The notes beneath the pieces are model-generated. The model was not told the DNA's origin and ran no database searches. It saw only the letters and a list, made by a program, of their open reading frames with translations. The position numbers and the translations under genes are program-made. Positions 1 to 8,057 of a DNA stretch of 64,000 bases are shown here, in pieces. Source of the DNA: Magnetococcales bacterium (lineage in GTDB: Bacteria > Pseudomonadota > Magnetococcia > Magnetococcales > Magnetaquicoccaceae); the NCBI GenBank assembly GCA_011089965.1, contig JAANAU010000013.1:1-64000 (forward strand). Direction: 5' to 3'. Each line of letters starts with the position of its first letter. Within the stretch, counting starts at the first letter, position 1.

Positions 1-440
1 TATTTTCAAATTTTATGGCACTACATTTAAAATCCAGGAATCTTACTTGATTAAATCTAATAAAATCAATATATTAGAAAAACGTAAAAATTTAAATCAT
101 TGGAAATGTGTTAAGAATGGGCTAATCCATGCATTGATTGCCGGACATGAATTTTTGCCTGTTTGGGCTTGACAGCGGATTCACGGACAGATAGTGTCCG
201 CTAATCAACGCACTGATTAGTATGGTAAATATCAACGCAAACGCCCGGCAACGTACCGTATCTGGTTTTCCATGTCCATGTTTGGTTTCCTCTTTTACAA
301 CCGGTGGTTCTATCTGGTAGTCTGTCCCGGTATTGACGTTCACTGCTGTACAAGGAGGAGATGTCCTGACCAAATCGGCATTGATCGGCTTTGATGGACG
401 ACTATTGATACATTCCATTGAATTAGAGGTCTGTTCAAAC
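1..440. other. Gene-free left end, AT-rich at first
   Basis: No convincing gene. The first 130 bases are AT-rich. Two short inverted repeats sit side by side at 184-200 (6-bp arms CGGACA/TGTCCG) and 201-220 (7-bp arms CTAATCA/TGATTAG). They could be a worn terminator or operator. The open frame that extends upstream of the next gene from 333 lacks family similarity. Confidence 0.4.
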
Positions 441-908
441 ATGCATCCCGTACGGCGAAAAGATCGCATCATCTCTGCCGAGGAGGTGGTGGAGATTCTC
501 ACGGCGGGCGAGTATGGTTATCTCGCCACCGTTGATGAACAGGGACAACCCTATGGTATTCCGCTGAGTTATGTCTATTGGCAGCAGGCGATCTATTTCC
601 ACTGTGCCATGACCGGACACAAACTAGATAATTTGGCCCAGCAGTCGAAAGTCTCCTTCTGTGTGGTAGGTAAAACTAAAGTCATACCAGATCGCTTCGG
701 AACCGAATATGAAAGTGCTTTGGTTATTGGTGTAGCTGGTGAGGTCCATGGCGATGAACGGCAGACGGCACTTGTTGCCCTTCTGGAAAAATATTGCCGT
801 GATTATCTGGAGGAAGGGATGTGTTACATCAAGCATAAAGAGAAGGCCACTCGGGTCTTCAGGATCACCGTTGACTATTTAAGCGGCAAGGCACGTAAAC
901 CTATATAA
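441..908 (+). CDS. Pyridoxamine 5'-phosphate oxidase-like flavin protein
   Basis: A 155-residue protein of the PNPOx-like split-barrel family, which binds FMN or a related flavin or deazaflavin. The N-terminal part (EILTAGEYGYLATVDEQGQP, then the PYGIPLSYVYW strand and a YFHCAMTGHKLDNL segment) is typical of the short NimA-like proteins often annotated as pyridoxamine 5'-phosphate oxidase family. These act as flavin reductases or nitroreductases rather than true PNP oxidases. The start at 441 (MHPVRRKDR) is chosen because the longer frame from 333 has no family similarity. It stands alone, with no operon partner visible. The substrate cannot be told from sequence. Confidence 0.8.
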   Translation: MHPVRRKDRIISAEEVVEILTAGEYGYLATVDEQGQPYGIPLSYVYWQQAIYFHCAMTGHKLDNLAQQSKVSFCVVGKTKVIPDRFGTEYESALVIGVAGEVHGDERQTALVALLEKYCRDYLEEGMCYIKHKEKATRVFRITVDYLSGKARKPI

Positions 909-1147
909 TATTAATTCGAGAATCTTTTTACACCATAGGATTTTTTTAACGTCTTGCATCACTGATAAGGTCGGTGTTGGATTGATAGGCACGGACCTTC
1001 CTGGTATTTTTGAGGGCGGTTACTGCCTCCCATAATAAAACCAGACATGGGCCGGGTGATCGCCTCATGAAAGGTATCTGTGCCTTGGGGGCATTACACA
1101 GGCGGCATCGGGCATCACCAACGCGCCCGATGCCACCGCCGCCAGTG

Positions 1148-1555
1148 TCATGCCGACTCCGGGATCGGGGGGATGCCCCACCGCTCGCGCTGTTCGCTCC
1201 AAAGCATCGGAAACGATTTGCGCAACTCCTCCCAGGTCATGATGTCCGGTTGCCGCCCGTCCAGGATGAGTTCGATGATGTCCGGTGCCAGAAGCGTCAG
1301 GCGCAGGATCTTGGCCATGTAGGAAGCGTCGGTCTTTTTGTACGCCGCCAGTTCCCGGACGGAGGCGAATTGCTTTCCCTCCAGGAGTTTCAGCCAGTGA
1401 TGCGCCCGTACCACCAGTTTGGCCAGAATGTCCTCCCGAGGCGGGGCCATGGCCATCCCTTCTGGAGCGATGATCAACGTGCGCCCCCCGCGCCTGCGCA
1501 TCTGCATGGGGATACTGACGATGATCGTACCGTCCCTGCTCAATTCCGCCTTCAT
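1148..1555 (-). CDS. Small HTH-like partner of serine recombinase
   Basis: A 135-residue protein whose start overlaps the stop of the recombinase remnant (ATGA, 1552-1555). A segment near the middle (KTDASYMAKILRLTLLAPDI, followed by IELILDGRQPD) matches the short helical protein regularly encoded just downstream of large serine recombinases in alphaproteobacterial elements. There it looks like a DNA-binding accessory factor. That family link is from memory of the motif. The role in recombination is inference. The gene appears full length, but its partner is truncated, so it may no longer be useful. Confidence 0.6.
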   Translation of the reverse strand: MKAELSRDGTIIVSIPMQMRRRGGRTLIIAPEGMAMAPPREDILAKLVVRAHHWLKLLEGKQFASVRELAAYKKTDASYMAKILRLTLLAPDIIELILDGRQPDIMTWEELRKSFPMLWSEQRERWGIPPIPESA

Positions 1556-2082
1556 GCCGCATACTCCTTTCCGTTCCCAAGACCGTTCAGTTCCCGAGCC
1601 AGCGTGTTCAGCCCGGTGGCGCGCAAATGCACCTGGACGCCGCTCTTTTCCACGTCCACCTTGCTGATGAGCAGTTGCACCAGCCGTTGCTGCTCGACCG
1701 GGAACAACTCATCCCAGACCGGTTCCAACCGCCGCAGGGCTTCGATCACGTCGCGTTCGTTGATCCCTTCCTCCGACTGCCAGGTCTTGACCACCATCTC
1801 AGGAGCGCGCAGCATGGTGCGCACTTGGCCAATGGCCACGGCCTCGATCTCTCCGGCGGGCACGGCGCGCAGGGGGCAGGTCTCGCGTCCGTGCTTGTCG
1901 GCCCCATGGCAGACGTAGTAGCGATAGAGCCGCCCCGTCTTGCGGGTAAACGTGGGGCGCATGGCCCGATCGCAGTGGTGACACCGGATGATCCCTTTCA
2001 GCAGGGATGGTGTCTGCACCCGAACCCGATCCGGGTTGTAATGGTTGATCAACGATCTGCGCAGCGAACAGACCGAGGCCAC
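1552..2082 (-). pseudogene. 3' fragment of large serine recombinase
   Basis: About 176 residues corresponding to the C-terminal part of a large serine (resolvase/invertase superfamily) recombinase. It has the recombinase zinc beta-ribbon, CHHCDRAM ... YYVCHG ... CPLRAVPAGEIE, followed by the helical C-terminal region. The catalytic resolvase domain (about 150 residues with the active Ser and Arg) and the central recombinase domain are missing. At about 2060-2100 the sequence changes to an unrelated outer-membrane-protein remnant on the other strand. The frame opens at a GTG, which is only the first available codon after the break. This is a decayed integrase of a mobile element, and its small downstream partner at 1148-1555 is kept. 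Confidence 0.75.
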
Positions 2083-2089
2083 TCGACAC

Positions 2090-2326
2090 GGGCTTTCCTG
2101 CTATGTAAAAAAGAGCTGGCAGAACGAAACCCCGCAGGCCGAGCTGTTCTCCCTCTACTACGCCGGGGCGGGGGATTATCTGTAGCTGCCTAAAATGGGC
2201 CACAAAATCAACGATGACGTGCGCACCTCTCTGGGTGTGGAACTCTATGGAGGCCATGACGACACCCCGTTGGGATCCTTGCGCCACAATTCGATGATGT
2301 TCGGCGAGGTGCGTTATGGGTTCTGA
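2090..2326 (+). pseudogene. Outer-membrane beta-barrel protein remnant (C-terminus)
   Basis: Read in the frame ending at TGA 2324-2326, this stretch encodes about 45 residues after an in-frame TAG at 2183-2185, and about 30 residues with the same character before it. The final segment ends in the strand MMFGEVRYGF, with the terminal Phe and alternating pattern of an outer-membrane beta barrel. The segments LFSLYYAGAGDYL and GVELYGG also look like barrel strands. A TGG to TAG change would explain the stop. There is no start codon and no signal peptide, because the upstream part is replaced by the recombinase fragment. Which porin family it came from is not certain. Confidence 0.5.
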
Positions 2327-2524
2327 TCAAGAGCATGGCTGAACAGTCCCTTGCGATTCGTGCGGGACCAACCCAGAATACCTCACTTTCAACCGTTCCA
2401 TGGCATCAGGCGCATATTGCCGGAGGGACTCATCGAAGGAATCGACGTCCAATGCCACGCGCAGGCCAATCTGGTTGATTGAGCAAGCCTGGATCGACCA
2501 CCCTCTGTGAGGCATTTCTGCACC

Positions 2525-3484
2525 ATGAACGCCCATGACCTCGGATACGGGAAATTGTTTTCCCACGCCTTGATGATGCAAGACCTTGTGGCGGGCTTCA
2601 TCCACGAGGAATGGGTGGCTGGACTGGACTTCAGCACGTTGGAGAAGGTGAACCCAATCTATGTGACGGATGACTTCCGAAAGAGAATCGACGATCTGGT
2701 CTGGAAAATTCGTTGGCAGGGGACGGATCGTTGGATCTTCATCTATCTGATCCTGGAGCCGCAATCCACGGTGGACGATACCATGGCCCTCCGCAATGGC
2801 CTGTACGAACTGTTGCTCTATCAGGATCTGATCCAATCCGGAAAAATTCTGGAAGGCCAAAAATTTCCACCCGTTGTCCCGATAGTCTTGTATAATGGCT
2901 CACAAAGATGGTCAGCGGCCATGGATCTCGCCGATCTGATCGAGGATTCCCCGCCCGGCCTGGAAGCCTACCGTCCGCGTATGCGCTACTTGCTGGTGGA
3001 CGAGCATCGGTATCAGGAAGGCGAACTGAAGCCCATGCGGAATGTCGTGGCGGCACTGTTCAGATTGGAGAAAAGCCACCGTCTGGAAGATGTCCGTCAG
3101 GTGCTTGAGGAGTTGGATGCGTGGTTGAAAAGCCCGGACCAGAGGGCACTGAGACGGGCGTTCGCAAAATGGTTGAGCCGGATTTTGTTGCCGAGACTGG
3201 CGAAGAAGAATGTACCCATCCCGGAGGCTATGCCGGAGATGGATGACCTGGAGGAGGTGCGTACCATGTTAGCCGAGACTGCGGAAAGCTGGACGAGGGA
3301 GTGGAAACGGGAAGGCCGTCATGATGGCAATGCTGATATGCTGCTTAAACTGATGCGTCGCAAGTTTGGCCAAACCCCAGACTGGGTGACTGAAAAGGTG
3401 CAGTCAGCGGAATTGGAACTGATCGAGAAATGGAGCGACAACTTCGTCTTTGCTAACTCGGTGGACGAGGTGTTCGCGTCTTGA
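2525..3484 (+). CDS. Rpn-family recombination-promoting nuclease / putative transposase
   Basis: A 319-residue protein of the Rpn (YhgA-like, transposase_31) family, PD-(D/E)XK endonucleases. The N-terminus (HDLGYGKLFSHALMMQDLVA) is the typical opening. DLVWKIRW, then IFIYLILEPQSTVD, supplies the acidic and E-x-Q residues of the nuclease core. PPVVPIVLYNG is the conserved strand that follows. The C-terminal 100 residues are charged and helical, as in other Rpn proteins, and end with a stretch rich in E and K. In E. coli, Rpn proteins nick or cut DNA and stimulate RecA-independent recombination, and newer work treats some as phage defence or toxin-like. It lies among broken mobile genes, consistent with acquired DNA. 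The start at 2525 drops six non-conserved residues. Confidence 0.85.
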   Translation: MNAHDLGYGKLFSHALMMQDLVAGFIHEEWVAGLDFSTLEKVNPIYVTDDFRKRIDDLVWKIRWQGTDRWIFIYLILEPQSTVDDTMALRNGLYELLLYQDLIQSGKILEGQKFPPVVPIVLYNGSQRWSAAMDLADLIEDSPPGLEAYRPRMRYLLVDEHRYQEGELKPMRNVVAALFRLEKSHRLEDVRQVLEELDAWLKSPDQRALRRAFAKWLSRILLPRLAKKNVPIPEAMPEMDDLEEVRTMLAETAESWTREWKREGRHDGNADMLLKLMRRKFGQTPDWVTEKVQSAELELIEKWSDNFVFANSVDEVFAS

Positions 3485-3832
3485 CTTGGCTCCGCGATGA
3501 TTGCTCACAATGCCCATTCAAGAGCCTTCGGATTCTCCATTCTCCGTTTACGTTCAAAAAGTTTGACGAGACGCTCATTGCCAGCTAAGCGGGAATCGAA
3601 ATGCAGGTCCACAGGTATCCGGCGGCGCAGAGGAAAAATTCCGACGCGCCACGGAAAAGCCTTTGCAGATCAGGCTGATTGGCGTACACTGCATCAATTG
3701 ACTACCAAGAGCACCTTCGAACAGATTCTCCAAGCCGGAAATTGGCGGTTACATTACGTTACGGAGAATGAGTTTGACGGCGTATCACTTGCTCCACCAA
3801 ATTTAAGTTCGCAGAGGTTCGCTGAAGTGCGC
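3485..3832. other. Gene-free stretch upstream of integrase; possible att core
   Basis: No gene is supported here. An open plus-strand frame (3497-3964) has no recognisable content and runs through a terminator. At 3792-3799 the string CTCCACCA looks like the 3' end of a tRNA or tmRNA. It is followed by two GTTCGC-like direct repeats (3806-3823) and a terminator, an arrangement common where P4-type islands insert at a tRNA 3' end. No tRNA body precedes it, so an attachment-site remnant is only suggested. Confidence 0.3.
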
Positions 3833-3867
3833 AAAGCCCGTAAAAATCAACCTTTACGGGCTTTTTT
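3833..3867 (+). terminator. Rho-independent terminator before integrase
   Basis: A perfect 11-bp stem (AAGCCCGTAAA at 3834-3844 with TTTACGGGCTT at 3853-3863), an 8-nt loop and a six-T run ending at 3867. No gene directly upstream uses it, so it probably marks the old edge of the integrated element. Confidence 0.75.
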
Positions 3868-3954
3868 GTGGCCAGGGACGTACGTTGACATCCGCAAGGT
3901 TGAACGGTATTTATCACGGTATCTCACCCATACCGCAAAGGAGATACCGTTACG

Positions 3955-4665
3955 ATGCCTCTGACAGATACCGCGATCCGCAACGCACGGATTCCCAACG
4001 GGAAAAAAATGCTCAAGCTGACCGATGGCGACGGAATGTATCTGCTCGTCAATCAGGCCGGACGGTACTTCCGATTTGACTTTGCATATGACGGCAGGCG
4101 CAAGACCCTGGCCCTTGGAGTCTATCCGGAAACCGGACTCAAGCTGACACGCGAGAAGCGCGACAAGGCGCGCCGATTGCTGGCGGAAGGCATCAACCCC
4201 AACGAACACCGCAAGATCGCCAAGGCCATGGACAAAAACCGCACGACGGACAGCTTCGAGGCCATTGCCCGCGAGTGGATCGCCAAGTTTTCACCCACCT
4301 GGGCGACCACCCACACGGACAAGATCATGGACCGACTGGAGCGTGACGCCTTCCCCTGGGTGGGAGGCCGCCCGATTCGGAAAATGGAAGCGCCAGAGCT
4401 TCTGGAGTGCGCACGGCGTGTCGAGGCCAGGGGCGCACTGAAATCCGTAAATCCAGAAACAGTGTCTATTGTGAATTCTCATAACGATCAAATAAATAAA
4501 AAGGGTACGCCCAATGATGCACAAGCCGCTTTCCTGTTTTATTGTTGTTTGAAGATGGAGTGCCTGCTCTGTTCCGGCGTTATTCGGCCATGCTTGAAAA
4601 GCATCGATACGGGTGGCTGCATGGCGATGGCAGTTAAATCAAAATCAGTTTCAACGTATCCATGA
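3955..4665 (+). pseudogene. Truncated P4-type tyrosine integrase
   Basis: The first ~160 residues match the N-terminal arm-binding domain (DUF4102: LTDTAIRNARIPNGKKMLKL, LALGVYPETGLKLTREKR) and the start of the core-binding domain (SFEAIAREWIAKF, RLERDAFPWVGGRPI) of P4-like phage integrases. After about position 4440 (RGAL) the family similarity stops and the frame runs on for 75 residues of unrelated, Cys-rich sequence. The catalytic domain with the R-H-R-Y residues (another ~200 residues) is missing. AAGGAG lies 11 nt before the ATG. The deletion joins this fragment to the molybdopterin genes, so flanking DNA of the former island, and perhaps genes upstream of moaD, was lost. Confidence 0.85.
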
Positions 4666-4682
4666 GGTTGCAACTAAACGAT

Positions 4683-4934
4683 ATGGCCCGACTACTGTAC
4701 TTTTCCTGGGTGCGTGAAAAAATCGGCACACCTGCCGAAGAGATCCCATTGCCTGCGGATGTGGTCACAGTAACCAGACTGCTTGATTTTCTGAGAGCCT
4801 GCACCCCAAGGCATGCCGAAGCTTTGGCCCATCCCACACTACGGGTTGCAGTCAATCAAACCCATGCCCGTGCAGATGACCCGGTATCCGACCAGGACGA
4901 GATTGCCATCTTTCCACCCGTGAGCGGAGGATAG
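4683..4934 (+). CDS. moaD: Molybdopterin synthase sulfur carrier subunit MoaD
   Basis: An 83-residue beta-grasp protein ending in SGG, the C-terminal Gly-Gly that is adenylated and thiocarboxylated to donate sulfur for the dithiolene of molybdopterin. The opening LLYFSWVREKIG and the late DQDEIAIFPPVSGG are standard for MoaD. The ATG at 4683 matches the usual family start. A possible ATG at 4662 would add seven residues. It is followed after 8 nt by mobB. Its usual partner moaE is not present, and the region just upstream is the broken integrase, so an upstream part of a moa operon may have been lost or lies elsewhere. Confidence 0.9.
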   Translation: MARLLYFSWVREKIGTPAEEIPLPADVVTVTRLLDFLRACTPRHAEALAHPTLRVAVNQTHARADDPVSDQDEIAIFPPVSGG

Positions 4935-4942
4935 TCCCCATC

Positions 4943-5467
4943 ATGCCATCCTCTCCTCCAGTCATTGGATTCGTGGCCCCAAGCGGCTCTGGCAAGACCA
5001 CCCTGATCGAACAGGTGATTACCCATCTGGTCGCTGCGGGGTTGCGCGTGGCCACGATCAAACATGGACACCACCCGGCAGATCCGGACATTCCTGGCAA
5101 GGATACCCACCGCTTTCGTCAGGCCGGGGCGCATACGGTGCTGTTTGCCTGCCCCGAACGTTGGTTCATGATCCAGGATCTGCATCAACAGCCGGAACCA
5201 ACCCTGACAGAACAGGTGGCCCGTTTGCATGGACACGATATCATCCTGGTGGAAGGCTACAAAGAGGAAGAACATCCCAAAATCGTCCTGCTGCGCCGCG
5301 CTGCCAGTGACCACAACCTGCATCGCACCCTGAAACAGGTGATCGCCGTGGCCACAGACGACCCGGAATCACTTGCGGAACTGCCTGTCCTGCCCTTGAA
5401 CGATCCTGGGGCCGTGGCAGAGTTCATTCGCTCCTGGATCCCTGCTCGATTAGAGGAACTGCCATGA
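4943..5467 (+). CDS. mobB: Molybdopterin-guanine dinucleotide biosynthesis protein B
   Basis: A 174-residue P-loop GTPase-like protein with a Walker A motif near the N-terminus (APSGSGKTTLIEQV), followed by RVATIKHGHH and KDTHRFRQAGA, which are characteristic of MobB. Late motifs are HDIILVEGYK and PKIVLLRR. MobB assists MobA in attaching GMP to molybdopterin to give the MGD cofactor of molybdoenzymes such as DMSO-reductase-type enzymes. It follows moaD by 8 nt and overlaps the next gene by 4 nt (ATGA), so the three are likely co-transcribed. Confidence 0.93.
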   Translation: MPSSPPVIGFVAPSGSGKTTLIEQVITHLVAAGLRVATIKHGHHPADPDIPGKDTHRFRQAGAHTVLFACPERWFMIQDLHQQPEPTLTEQVARLHGHDIILVEGYKEEEHPKIVLLRRAASDHNLHRTLKQVIAVATDDPESLAELPVLPLNDPGAVAEFIRSWIPARLEELP

Positions 5468-5985
5468 ATGCCATCAAAACCTTGACCGGGGATATCACCA
5501 AACTGGTGATGGATGCCATTGTCAATGCCGCCAATGCTTCGTTGTTGGGTGGGGGTGGGGTGGATGGTGCCATTCATCGTGCTGGCGGTCCGGCCATCCT
5601 GGCCGCATGCCAACAGATCCGTCAAACCCGTTTTCCGGATGGATTACCCAGTGGCGAGGCCGTGGTGACCACGGGTGGCAATCTGCCCACCCGTCTGGTG
5701 ATCCATACCGCCGGACCCATCTATCACTCGGATCCTGACCCGGAGGGCAATCTGGCACGCTGTTACCGACGTTGTCTGGAACTGGCCTTGGAGCATCGGG
5801 TCCAACGCATCGCCTTTCCCGGCATCAGCACCGGAGTCTATGGTTTTCCAAAAGAGGCCGCGGCCCGGATCGCCATCAACACGATCCGCGCCTTTCTTGC
5901 CGAACATCCGGAAATCGACATGAGCGTAACCCTGGTCGCCTTCTCACCGGCAGACGAAGAGATTCTGCAACGTCACTTGAAATGA
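5464..5985 (+). CDS. Macrodomain O-acetyl-ADP-ribose deacetylase
   Basis: A 173-residue macrodomain protein of the YmdB/MacroD type, with GDITKLVMDAIVNAANASL and then GGGGVDGAIHRAGG, the signature that binds ADP-ribose and positions the catalytic Asn/Asp. IAFPGISTGVYGFP is the second ligand loop. These enzymes remove the acetyl group from O-acetyl-ADP-ribose, and some hydrolyse mono-ADP-ribose from proteins. It overlaps mobB by 4 nt, which suggests translational coupling, though a functional link with molybdopterin synthesis is not evident. Its 3' end overlaps the convergent cytochrome gene by 13 nt. Confidence 0.93.
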   Translation: MNAIKTLTGDITKLVMDAIVNAANASLLGGGGVDGAIHRAGGPAILAACQQIRQTRFPDGLPSGEAVVTTGGNLPTRLVIHTAGPIYHSDPDPEGNLARCYRRCLELALEHRVQRIAFPGISTGVYGFPKEAAARIAINTIRAFLAEHPEIDMSVTLVAFSPADEEILQRHLK

Positions 5986-6281
5986 TAAAATGTGGCATTG
6001 AGATAAGCGACCACATCCGCCTCTTCTTCCGGGAACCATTTCGACTGGAGTACCTGTTGATTGCAGAAAGCCACTTGCGCTGTCAACTTCTCCAGGGAAT
6101 CTTTGCGGTTGGCACGTTGGTACAAAGCATTGGGGTTGCCATTGCCCTTGGCTGTATGACACTCGGTGGCACAACTGGCATCGTGCAAAGCCTTGCCCTT
6201 GACAGGATCAGCAGCCCAAGCCATCTGGATGCCGATCAGAAGCACGGCTGCTCCGATCCCCACATGTACGCCAGCTTTCAT
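5973..6281 (-). CDS. Small periplasmic cytochrome c with CX3CH haem site
   Basis: A 102-residue protein with a signal peptide (MKAGVHVGIGAAVLLIG ... AWAA) and one haem attachment site, SCATECHTAK. The two cysteines are separated by three residues (CX3CH) instead of the usual two. I re-read both strands at 6155-6180 and the spacing is correct in this sequence. The rest (RKDSLEKLTAQVAFCNQQ ... WFPEEEADVVAYLNATFY) matches class I cytochromes of the SHP/diheme-partner type, where the C-terminal helix is DVVAYLN. It probably shuttles electrons in the periplasm. The ATG at 6281 is chosen because it starts the signal peptide. It ends tail-to-tail over the macrodomain gene. Confidence 0.85.
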   Translation of the reverse strand: MKAGVHVGIGAAVLLIGIQMAWAADPVKGKALHDASCATECHTAKGNGNPNALYQRANRKDSLEKLTAQVAFCNQQVLQSKWFPEEEADVVAYLNATFYHFK

Positions 6282-6312
6282 GATTTTCAACTCCTGTGAC
6301 AAAGGATTGGAT

Positions 6313-7293
6313 ATGAACCCATACCATACACCCACAGAAGCCAAACATCCAGCCAACGTGCGTTCTGCCGATCCCACGGTTTCGATTCTGGTGGTGGGTG
6401 CCGGAGCAGTAGGCGGCTATTATGGGGCTGCTCTGGCCAAGGCTGGCGCCCGTGTGACCACGGTCCATCGTTCCGACTACGAGCACGTCCGCCAACACGG
6501 CATCCAGATCGACGCACTGGACCATTCCGAACATTTCCGGCCCCACCAGGTCATCAACCGGATCACAGCCGACCATGTTCCGGATTATCTGGTTGTGGCA
6601 CTGAAAGCCCTGCCTGACTCCCACACATCCGATCTCATTCGCCCGGCAGTTGGTCCCAACACGGTGATCGTGATGCTGCAAAACGGACTCCATGTCGAAG
6701 AGACGGTTCAACAAGCCTTTCCTGCCAACGAAGTGATCACAGCCATGGCCTTTGTCTGCCTGCAACGCAGTTCACCGGGTCACATTCGCCACTCCTGCCA
6801 TGGCCGGATCACGCTGGGGCGCTATCCCACAGGCATTTCGCCAGCCGTGCAGCAGCTTGGCCAACTGTTTGAGGCCGGTGGCGTACCCTGTCAATTGACA
6901 GACACCCCAATGACAGCCCGCTGGATCAAGCTGGTCTGGAACGCGGCCTTCAATCCGGTTTCCGTACTGGCCGGCCATGCCACAACCGCAGCGATTCTCG
7001 CCCAACCCGAAGGAGAGGCTCTGGTCAAGGCCATCATGGAGGAAGTGATTGCTGTGGCGCGTGCCCATGGCCATCCACTGCCGGACAGCCTGATTGACAC
7101 CCATTTGACTTCCACCCGTTCCATCCCTCCCTACCACACCAGCATGGCATTGGATCATATGCTGGGCCGCCCCCTCGAAACCGAAGTGATCCTGGGAGCG
7201 GCAGTACGGGCAGCCCAACAGGTCGGTATTGCCACACCCCTGCTGACCGGTCTGTATGGCCTGATGAAAATTCTGGAACGACGCGGGGAATGA
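6313..7293 (+). CDS. PanE/ApbA-type 2-dehydropantoate 2-reductase family
   Basis: A 326-residue NADPH-dependent reductase with the Rossmann signature VSILVVGAGAVGGYYGAAL about 25 residues in. It also has the conserved VALKAL strand, IVMLQNGLHVEE and a C-terminal ketopantoate-binding helical domain (RWIKLVWNAAFNPVSVL, then TEVILGAAVRAAQQVGIATP). PanE reduces ketopantoate to pantoate for coenzyme A. Several paralogues act on other 2-oxoacids, so substrate is not certain. The start at 6313 avoids a long upstream extension that is antisense to the cytochrome gene. The two genes diverge from a 31-bp gap, so they must share promoter DNA. Confidence 0.88.
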   Translation: MNPYHTPTEAKHPANVRSADPTVSILVVGAGAVGGYYGAALAKAGARVTTVHRSDYEHVRQHGIQIDALDHSEHFRPHQVINRITADHVPDYLVVALKALPDSHTSDLIRPAVGPNTVIVMLQNGLHVEETVQQAFPANEVITAMAFVCLQRSSPGHIRHSCHGRITLGRYPTGISPAVQQLGQLFEAGGVPCQLTDTPMTARWIKLVWNAAFNPVSVLAGHATTAAILAQPEGEALVKAIMEEVIAVARAHGHPLPDSLIDTHLTSTRSIPPYHTSMALDHMLGRPLETEVILGAAVRAAQQVGIATPLLTGLYGLMKILERRGE

Positions 7294-7318
7294 TAATCGA
7301 CAAATACGAAGAGTTCTA

Positions 7319-7459
7319 CTAATGCTTGATCCAGGAAACCAGGATCATCACTTGCACCACAGCCATCACAATCAATCCATATGCCCCGCCCACATACAGG
7401 GCATGCAAAACCTTCACCGTGAACTTGGAGCTTTCTTCCAGCTTCTGACCGGTACGCAT
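7319..7459 (-). CDS. Small single-span membrane protein
   Basis: A 46-residue protein (49 if started at the ATG at 7468) with one hydrophobic helix near its end (GAYGLIVMAVVQVMILVSW). AGGAG stands 11 nt before the ATG at 7459 and only 2 nt before the one at 7468, which favours the shorter form. It is the last member of the motA-motB-membrane protein run on this strand. I do not recognise the family. It may be an accessory stator or membrane factor, or unrelated. Confidence 0.5.
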   Translation of the reverse strand: MRTGQKLEESSKFTVKVLHALYVGGAYGLIVMAVVQVMILVSWIKH

Positions 7460-7606
7460 TGCCAGCATCTCTCCTCTTTTGAAATGCAGCGGGGTGAACG
7501 GTGATCGAAGAGAGATCCCCGGTGATCGAGCCACCCCAAACCCGACCACCCGGGACCGTTTCCTGCTTGACGCTTGCGATATCCATCAAGCAAGAAACAC
7601 TCCAAA

Positions 7607-8026
7607 TCAGAGATGTGACAGAAAAACGCCAATCGGGTTGCCTGCGGGCAGCACACCCATGGCAATCATGTTCAGGATGATCAGAACAATCAGCGCCGCG
7701 CTCAACTGGTCATCCTTGCGCCGCAGACGGGTGGCATTGAGAATCAACCCCCCAAAGGCCACCAAAGCGGTCAGAATCAGGAAAAGCCAACTCAAGGTCA
7801 TCAGATCGCGATTCCAGTTTCTTGTCACTCCCATATTCATGAGTCGGTGAAAAAACGACTCATCCGGCGGCTTGGCCATCTGGGCAAAGTACATGGCCAT
7901 GACCCAGAAGAGATATCCAACCCATTTGCACCACAACAGAGGATTGCCAGCCGGGTTGTATGCGGTCTTGCGCCGATTTTTCCTCTCTCTTGGGCCAGTG
8001 GACTGACCCGTCATCTGTGCTGCCAT
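7607..8026 (-). CDS. Unknown three-span membrane protein behind motB
   Basis: A 139-residue protein with a basic cytoplasmic N-terminus (GPRERKNRRK) and three predicted membrane helices, at about residues 33-50, 76-97 and 108-130. It starts 31 nt after the stop of motB with AAGGGG ten bases ahead of the ATG, so it is probably in the same operon. I do not recognise a named domain. Its position suggests a stator-linked or envelope function, which is inference only. Confidence 0.65.
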   Translation of the reverse strand: MAAQMTGQSTGPRERKNRRKTAYNPAGNPLLWCKWVGYLFWVMAMYFAQMAKPPDESFFHRLMNMGVTRNWNRDLMTLSWLFLILTALVAFGGLILNATRLRRKDDQLSAALIVLIILNMIAMGVLPAGNPIGVFLSHL

Positions 8027-8057
8027 CTGCTCATACCCCCTTGTTGCGTTGGATCGA

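Noticed and set aside
1010-1918. 302-codon plus-strand open frame
   Set aside because: Antisense to the recombinase remnant and its HTH partner; Arg/Pro/His-rich sequence without family similarity.
2327-2500. Minus-strand open stretch between the porin remnant and the Rpn gene
   Set aside because: Some protein-like composition but no family match and no start. Left unannotated.
3497-3964. Plus-strand frame before the integrase
   Set aside because: It runs through a strong terminator, has no start context and no recognisable content.
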